Shown here one piece after another: positions 60,414 through 64,000 of a stretch of 64,000 nucleotides of DNA. The DNA lies in NCBI GenBank assembly GCA_030632885.1, contig DAOVTW010000012.1:6023-70022 (forward strand), given 5' to 3'. Below the pieces are notes generated by a model that did no database searches, was not told the DNA's origin, and saw only the letters and a program-made list of their open reading frames with translations. The position numbers were made by a program, and so were the translations under genes. The number at the start of each line of letters is the position of its first letter. The stretch's first letter is position 1. Source of the stretch: JAIOSM01 sp023143455 (GTDB lineage Bacteria; Desulfobacterota; Desulfobacteria; Desulfobacterales; Desulfobacteraceae).

Positions 60414-60443
60414 TTGACTTAATTTTAAAATTTGAATTATAAT
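60414..60443 (+). promoter_or_regulatory. sigma70 promoter upstream of 6S RNA
   Basis: TTGACT (60414-60419), 18-bp spacer, TATAAT (60438-60443, perfect -10). A second, weaker pair (TTGAGA 60468, TATAAT 60493, 19-bp spacer) lies closer to the RNA core. Confidence 0.6.
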
Positions 60444-60560
60444 TAAATCGAAGATACTTAAATTATATTGAGATGATGAAATTGGATAATGATATAATTT
60501 TTGAAGAGTTTTATAGCTTTTCAAAAAGTTAAGAAGTTGAACTGAGATTAGAAGAAGCTA

Positions 60561-60785
60561 AAGATTTGAATGTAAATTGGGCCCCTGCTAAGCACGTGAT
60601 TGTATGATGGCCTTTGTCCTAATACTAAAGAGGAAGGGAGTTCACACTGACACTGGTGAGCATGTTCCAAAGGTTAAACGGAAAAGCCTAAAGGTGATAT
60701 TGAATTCCCGCTTTTGAACTAGTGGTTCAAAGCCCAAATCAACACGGCAATATGTGGGGGTATTGAAAACATTTCAATTGCTTTT
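60561..60785 (+). ncRNA. ssrS: 6S RNA
   Basis: Conserved blocks in the order of enterobacterial 6S RNA: GGGCCCCTG, GGTGAGCATG, AAGCCTAAA, TTGAACTAGTGGTTCAAAGCC and CACGGCA near the end (first block at about 60579, last at 60743; quoted in short parts). The outer stem can form between TTGAATGT (5' side) and ACATTTCAA (3' side). 6S RNA binds the housekeeping RNA polymerase and mimics an open promoter. Ends are approximate. Confidence 0.85.
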
Positions 60786-60918
60786 CTAAAATTTTTATTT
60801 AATTCCTGTCAAACTTATTATCCAAAAAAAATTTGAGTTCATATTTTAATACATCATTTGAATTTATGGATAGTGTATTAAAAATGTTTATATAAATGAT
60901 ATTTAGGAGATATATTTA

Positions 60919-62478
60919 ATGGATTATGTGACTTTGCTCGCACCGGTCGTTGGTTTATTCGCAGGGGCAGGTATTACATATTTAGTAATAAAAAATAAGT
61001 TTCAAAAAAGAGATCTGGATATAAGAAATACAAAAATACGTATCCAGAGAGAGGCTGAAAATCAAGCTGAAAACCTATTGAGAGAGGCCAAGCTTGAGGC
61101 GAAAACAAGACTTTTAGAGATGAAGAGTGAATTTGATGCTGAAACAGAAGAAACAAGACAAGAATTAAAAAAAGAAGATCGACGACTTTCAAAGAGAAGT
61201 GAAAAACTTGATAAGCAGGAAGAACAGGCTTTAGAGCGTGAGCAGGAGATTGCAAACAATGAAAAAGAAATTATAGCCCAATTTGAAATTGTATCAAAAA
61301 AAGAAAGCAAGTATTCAATCTTACTGAATCAGATAAAAAAAGAACTTGAAAGAGTTTCTGGTTTGACTTCTGAAGAAGCAAAAGAGATTCTTTTAAAAAC
61401 TATGAAAGAAGATGCAAAGCTTGAAAGTGCTAAATTTATTAAAAAATTTATAAGTGAAGCTAAAGAACAGGCTGATAAAGAAGCTAAAAAGATTTTATGT
61501 ACTGCTATGCAAAGATACGCAGGGGACTATGTGGCAGAGAGAACTGTCTCTGTTGTTAATCTTCCAGGGGATGAAATGAAAGGAAGAATAATAGGCAGGG
61601 AGGGTAGAAATATTAGAGCAATAGAAGCTGCAACAGGGATCGATTTAATTATTGATGATACTCCTGAAGCTGTTATTCTGTCAGGCTTTAATCCAGTGCG
61701 CAGAGAAGTCGCAAGGCTGTCACTGGAAAAATTGATTTCTGACGGAAGAATCCATCCTGCAAGAATTGAGGATATGGTTGAAAGAGTTACAAAAGAAGTT
61801 GATGCAACCATTAAAGAAGCTGGAGAACAAGCAGCATTTGACCTTGGTGTACATGGTATAAATCCAGAGTTGATAAAAATATTAGGTAAATTGAAATTTC
61901 GTACAAGCTATGCTCAGAATGTTTTACAGCATTCCATTGAAGTGGCTTTCCTTTGCGGTACGATTGCAGCTGAACTTAGGTTGGATATTAAGATTGCCAA
62001 GAGAATGGGATTATTGCATGACATAGGCAAGGCTGTTGATTATGAAGTTGACGGAGCCCACGCAATTATTGGGAGCAATCTTGCTAAAAAATATGGTGAA
62101 GAGCAAAATATTGTAAACGCAATTGCTTCTCACCATGAAGATAAAATGCCGGAAAGTGTTTATGATTATATTGTTCAGGCTGCTGATGCGCTTTCAGGAG
62201 CAAGGCCTGGCGCTAGAAAAGAGAGCCTTGAAAATTACGTTAAACGGCTAGAAGATCTTGAAAATATAGCAAATGCTTTTGAAGGTGTTGTTAATACCTA
62301 TGCTATTCAAGCTGGTCGGGAAGTTCGTGTTATTGTTGAGAGCGATAAGATATCTGATGACCGAGCTTTAATTATGTCAAAAGAAATAGCAGAGCAAATT
62401 GATGAAAACGTAACATTCCCAGGGCAGGTTAAGGTGGTTGTGATTCGAGAAACAAGAGCAGTGGAATATACAAAATAA
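60919..62478 (+). CDS. rny: ribonuclease Y
   Basis: 519 residues: N-terminal membrane helix ('LLAPVVGLFAGAGITYLVI'), long coiled coil (about 30-170), KH domain ('GRIIGREGRNIRAIEAATGIDLI' in parts) and HD domain ('MGLLHDIGKAVDYEVDGAHA'). Endoribonuclease starting mRNA decay. Full length. GGAGATATA precedes the ATG. Confidence 0.97.
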   Translation: MDYVTLLAPVVGLFAGAGITYLVIKNKFQKRDLDIRNTKIRIQREAENQAENLLREAKLEAKTRLLEMKSEFDAETEETRQELKKEDRRLSKRSEKLDKQEEQALEREQEIANNEKEIIAQFEIVSKKESKYSILLNQIKKELERVSGLTSEEAKEILLKTMKEDAKLESAKFIKKFISEAKEQADKEAKKILCTAMQRYAGDYVAERTVSVVNLPGDEMKGRIIGREGRNIRAIEAATGIDLIIDDTPEAVILSGFNPVRREVARLSLEKLISDGRIHPARIEDMVERVTKEVDATIKEAGEQAAFDLGVHGINPELIKILGKLKFRTSYAQNVLQHSIEVAFLCGTIAAELRLDIKIAKRMGLLHDIGKAVDYEVDGAHAIIGSNLAKKYGEEQNIVNAIASHHEDKMPESVYDYIVQAADALSGARPGARKESLENYVKRLEDLENIANAFEGVVNTYAIQAGREVRVIVESDKISDDRALIMSKEIAEQIDENVTFPGQVKVVVIRETRAVEYTK

Positions 62479-62500
62479 GTAAAGGATGGATTAAGATAAA

Positions 62501-63784
62501 ATGACTGCTCTTGATGTTTTACGAAGCCGAGGTTTTGTTGATAATGTTACACATGAAGATGAGTTGCAGGATTATTTATCACAAAAAAATGTAACATGCT
62601 ATATCGGATTTGATCCGACAGCAGATAGTCTGCACGTAGGTAGCCTGGTTCCCCTTATGGCACTGGCACATATGCAGGCAAGTCATCATAGACCAATCGG
62701 TCTTATTGGTGGTGGAACTGGTCTTATCGGCGATCCTAGCGGAAAAACCGAGATGCGCCAAATTATTACCCATGATACATTAGAATATAATAAAAAAGGT
62801 ATAAGAAGGCAACTTGAGAGATTTTTAGATTTTAAGGATGATAAGGCACTTTTACTTGACAATGCAACTTGGCTCACAGGCTTAGAATATATTCCTTTTT
62901 TACGTGATATTGGAAGACATTTTAGCGTAAATAGAATGATAAAAGCTGAAGGGTACAAAACACGTCTTGATTCAGAAGAGGGGCTTAATTTCATAGAATT
63001 TAATTATATGCTTCTTCAATCCTATGATTTTATGCAACTTGCTAAAGATCATAATTGTCTCCTTCAGATGGGTGGGAGCGATCAATGGGGGAATATTGTA
63101 TCAGGTATCGATCTTGTGAGAAGAGTGCTGAATAAACAGGCCTTTGGAATAACATTCCCTTTAATTACAACCAGCAGCGGCATTAAAATGGGGAAAACCC
63201 ATAAAGGCGCTGTGTGGCTGGATCCAGAGAAAACATCACCCTATGACTATTATCAGTATTGGATAAATACAGATGACGCTGATGTTGAAAAATTTCTTTC
63301 ATTATTTACATTTCTGCCAATGAAAGAAATAGAAAAGGTTGGAGAACTTGAAGGTGCTGAAATAAATAGTGCTAAAGCAGTTCTTGCGTTTGAAGCAACA
63401 GGTATTGCCCATGGGAAAAGTGAAGCTGAAAAAGCATTTCAAGCTTCAACATCCATGTTTGGTAATTTTGAGATTTCAAAAAACATTTTAAAGTCAAGTA
63501 GTATTCCAAGAAAGACTATTGTAAGTTCTGATGAGTTTGTGCCTGGAACTCAAGTAAATGAAAAACGTATGGATCAGGGAGTTTTAGCGGTTGATTTTTT
63601 TGTTGAAACATTGCTTTGCAATTCAAAGAGTGAGGCAAGAAGATTGATTAAACAGGGTGGGGGATATGTTAATAATATTAGAATTGAATCCATTGATAAA
63701 AAACTGTTTAAGAAAGATTTTGAAGACAATGAACTTTTGTTGCGAGCAGGGAAAAAGAAATATCATAAAATTATTTTAATTTAG
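62501..63784 (+). CDS. tyrS: tyrosyl-tRNA synthetase
   Basis: 427 residues. HIGH-like 'DPTADSLHVGSLVPL', KMSKS-like 'IKMGKTHKGAVWLD' and a C-terminal S4 domain ('SEARRLIKQGGGYVNN'). Complete, 22 bp after rny. Confidence 0.97.
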   Translation: MTALDVLRSRGFVDNVTHEDELQDYLSQKNVTCYIGFDPTADSLHVGSLVPLMALAHMQASHHRPIGLIGGGTGLIGDPSGKTEMRQIITHDTLEYNKKGIRRQLERFLDFKDDKALLLDNATWLTGLEYIPFLRDIGRHFSVNRMIKAEGYKTRLDSEEGLNFIEFNYMLLQSYDFMQLAKDHNCLLQMGGSDQWGNIVSGIDLVRRVLNKQAFGITFPLITTSSGIKMGKTHKGAVWLDPEKTSPYDYYQYWINTDDADVEKFLSLFTFLPMKEIEKVGELEGAEINSAKAVLAFEATGIAHGKSEAEKAFQASTSMFGNFEISKNILKSSSIPRKTIVSSDEFVPGTQVNEKRMDQGVLAVDFFVETLLCNSKSEARRLIKQGGGYVNNIRIESIDKKLFKKDFEDNELLLRAGKKKYHKIILI

Positions 63785-63796
63785 CTTAAAAATTAA

Positions 63797-63825
63797 TTGA
63801 CAAATGGAATAAACAAGTGTATAAA
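63797..63825 (+). promoter_or_regulatory. rRNA operon promoter
   Basis: TTGACA (63797-63802), exactly 17 bp, TATAAA (63820-63825), followed by a GC-rich discriminator GGCGGG, typical of stringently controlled rrn promoters. About 130 bp before the 16S start. Confidence 0.85.
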
Positions 63826-63860
63826 TGGCGGGTTTTGTTTATTACATAACTAAATTTAAT

Positions 63861-63872
63861 TGTTCTTTGAAA
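63861..63872 (+). promoter_or_regulatory. rrn antitermination boxA
   Basis: TGTTCTTTGAAA, one base from the boxA consensus TGCTCTTTGA. Lies in the leader between promoter and 16S. Confidence 0.75.
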
Positions 63873-63957
63873 ATTGGTCAGTGAGAAGAAGAAGCGGGTC
63901 AACAAATTAGTAATAAGAGTTTTTAAGAGAATAAGTAGCTAGATTAGCTTAACAGTA

Positions 63958-64000
63958 TAACTGGAGAGTTTGATCCTGGCTCAGAATGAACGCTGGCGGC
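63958..64000 (+). rRNA. rrs: 16S ribosomal RNA, first ~43 nt (continues past the window)
   Basis: Contains AGAGTTTGATCCTGGCTCAG beginning at 63965, the universal 27F-type site at E. coli position 8, then AATGAACGCTGGCGGC. Truncated by the window edge. Confidence 0.97.

Noticed and set aside
60473..60532. A 19-codon open frame ahead of the 6S RNA
   Set aside because: It has no ribosome site, and lies within the promoter region of the RNA; more likely chance.
1..64000. CRISPR arrays, prophage or toxin-antitoxin loci
   Set aside because: I looked for regularly spaced repeats, phage structural genes and paired small toxin/antitoxin genes and saw none.

Overview
The window is 64 kb of an AT-rich bacterial chromosome that most resembles an anaerobic, sulfate-reducer-type member of the Desulfobacterota (Desulfobacterales-like). 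This is an inference from gene content: a MetF/MetV/MvhD/HdrA module, NifX-like and ferredoxin-containing MinD-type ATPases, a large Mrp/Mbh-type Na+/H+ antiporter operon, an F1/stator ATP synthase operon with both b' and b but no a or c genes, and many PAS histidine kinases. Only the first ~43 nt of a 16S rRNA gene are present, so the sequence cannot fix the taxonomy.

Layout. (1) 1-8261, + strand: a type II secretion/type IV pilus-like assembly operon, with PilN-, PilO- and PilP/GspC-like inner-membrane parts, a TPR-secretin-SPOR fusion, three pseudopilins, two unrecognised envelope proteins and a TPR lipoprotein. A PilZ-like gene follows. (2) 8.8-11.6 kb: a scar region, with a 3' fragment of an oligopeptide ABC ATPase, the truncated start of another gene, and a complete IS1634-like insertion sequence with 19-bp terminal inverted repeats. 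(3) 11.9-22.6 kb, - strand: an operon of visibly higher GC. It starts with a MetF-like gene, then a 1015-residue double HdrA, MvhD, MetV and MetF, followed by a receiver protein, an ACT-like protein and two histidine kinases. (4) 23.1-29.1 kb, + strand: four NifX-like proteins (one fused or overlapping with a DUF5320-like tail), a receiver protein, two MinD/Mrp ATPases with ferredoxin inserts, a NifU C-terminal domain, a canonical MetF and a PocR-domain protein. (5) 29.3-45.4 kb, - strand: a cation/proton homeostasis block with an NhaD-like antiporter, two sensor kinases, two receiver proteins, a tandem UspA, the Mrp E-F-G-A'-B-C-D set with three MrpD-like subunits, two small membrane proteins and two degenerate cyclic-nucleotide-binding-domain proteins. 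(6) 45.6-64 kb: tRNA-Pro(GGG), then on the + strand an LD-carboxypeptidase and serine hydrolase, mreBCD-mrdA-rodA, atpF'FHAGDC, a single-domain GlmU-like uridylyltransferase, a 6S RNA, rny, tyrS, and the promoter, leader and first bases of an rRNA operon.

How the parts fit. Regions 3 and 4 suggest C1/folate metabolism (methylene-tetrahydrofolate reduction, as in the Wood-Ljungdahl pathway) with flavin/iron-sulfur electron transfer and a metal- or Fe-S-cofactor handling set. Region 5 handles Na+/H+ gradients, and region 6 contains most of the ATP synthase that would use an ion gradient. The most unusual parts are the double HdrA with two MetF-like partners and no HdrBC, the four-NifX/two-MinD cluster, and the signalling-rich Mrp block.
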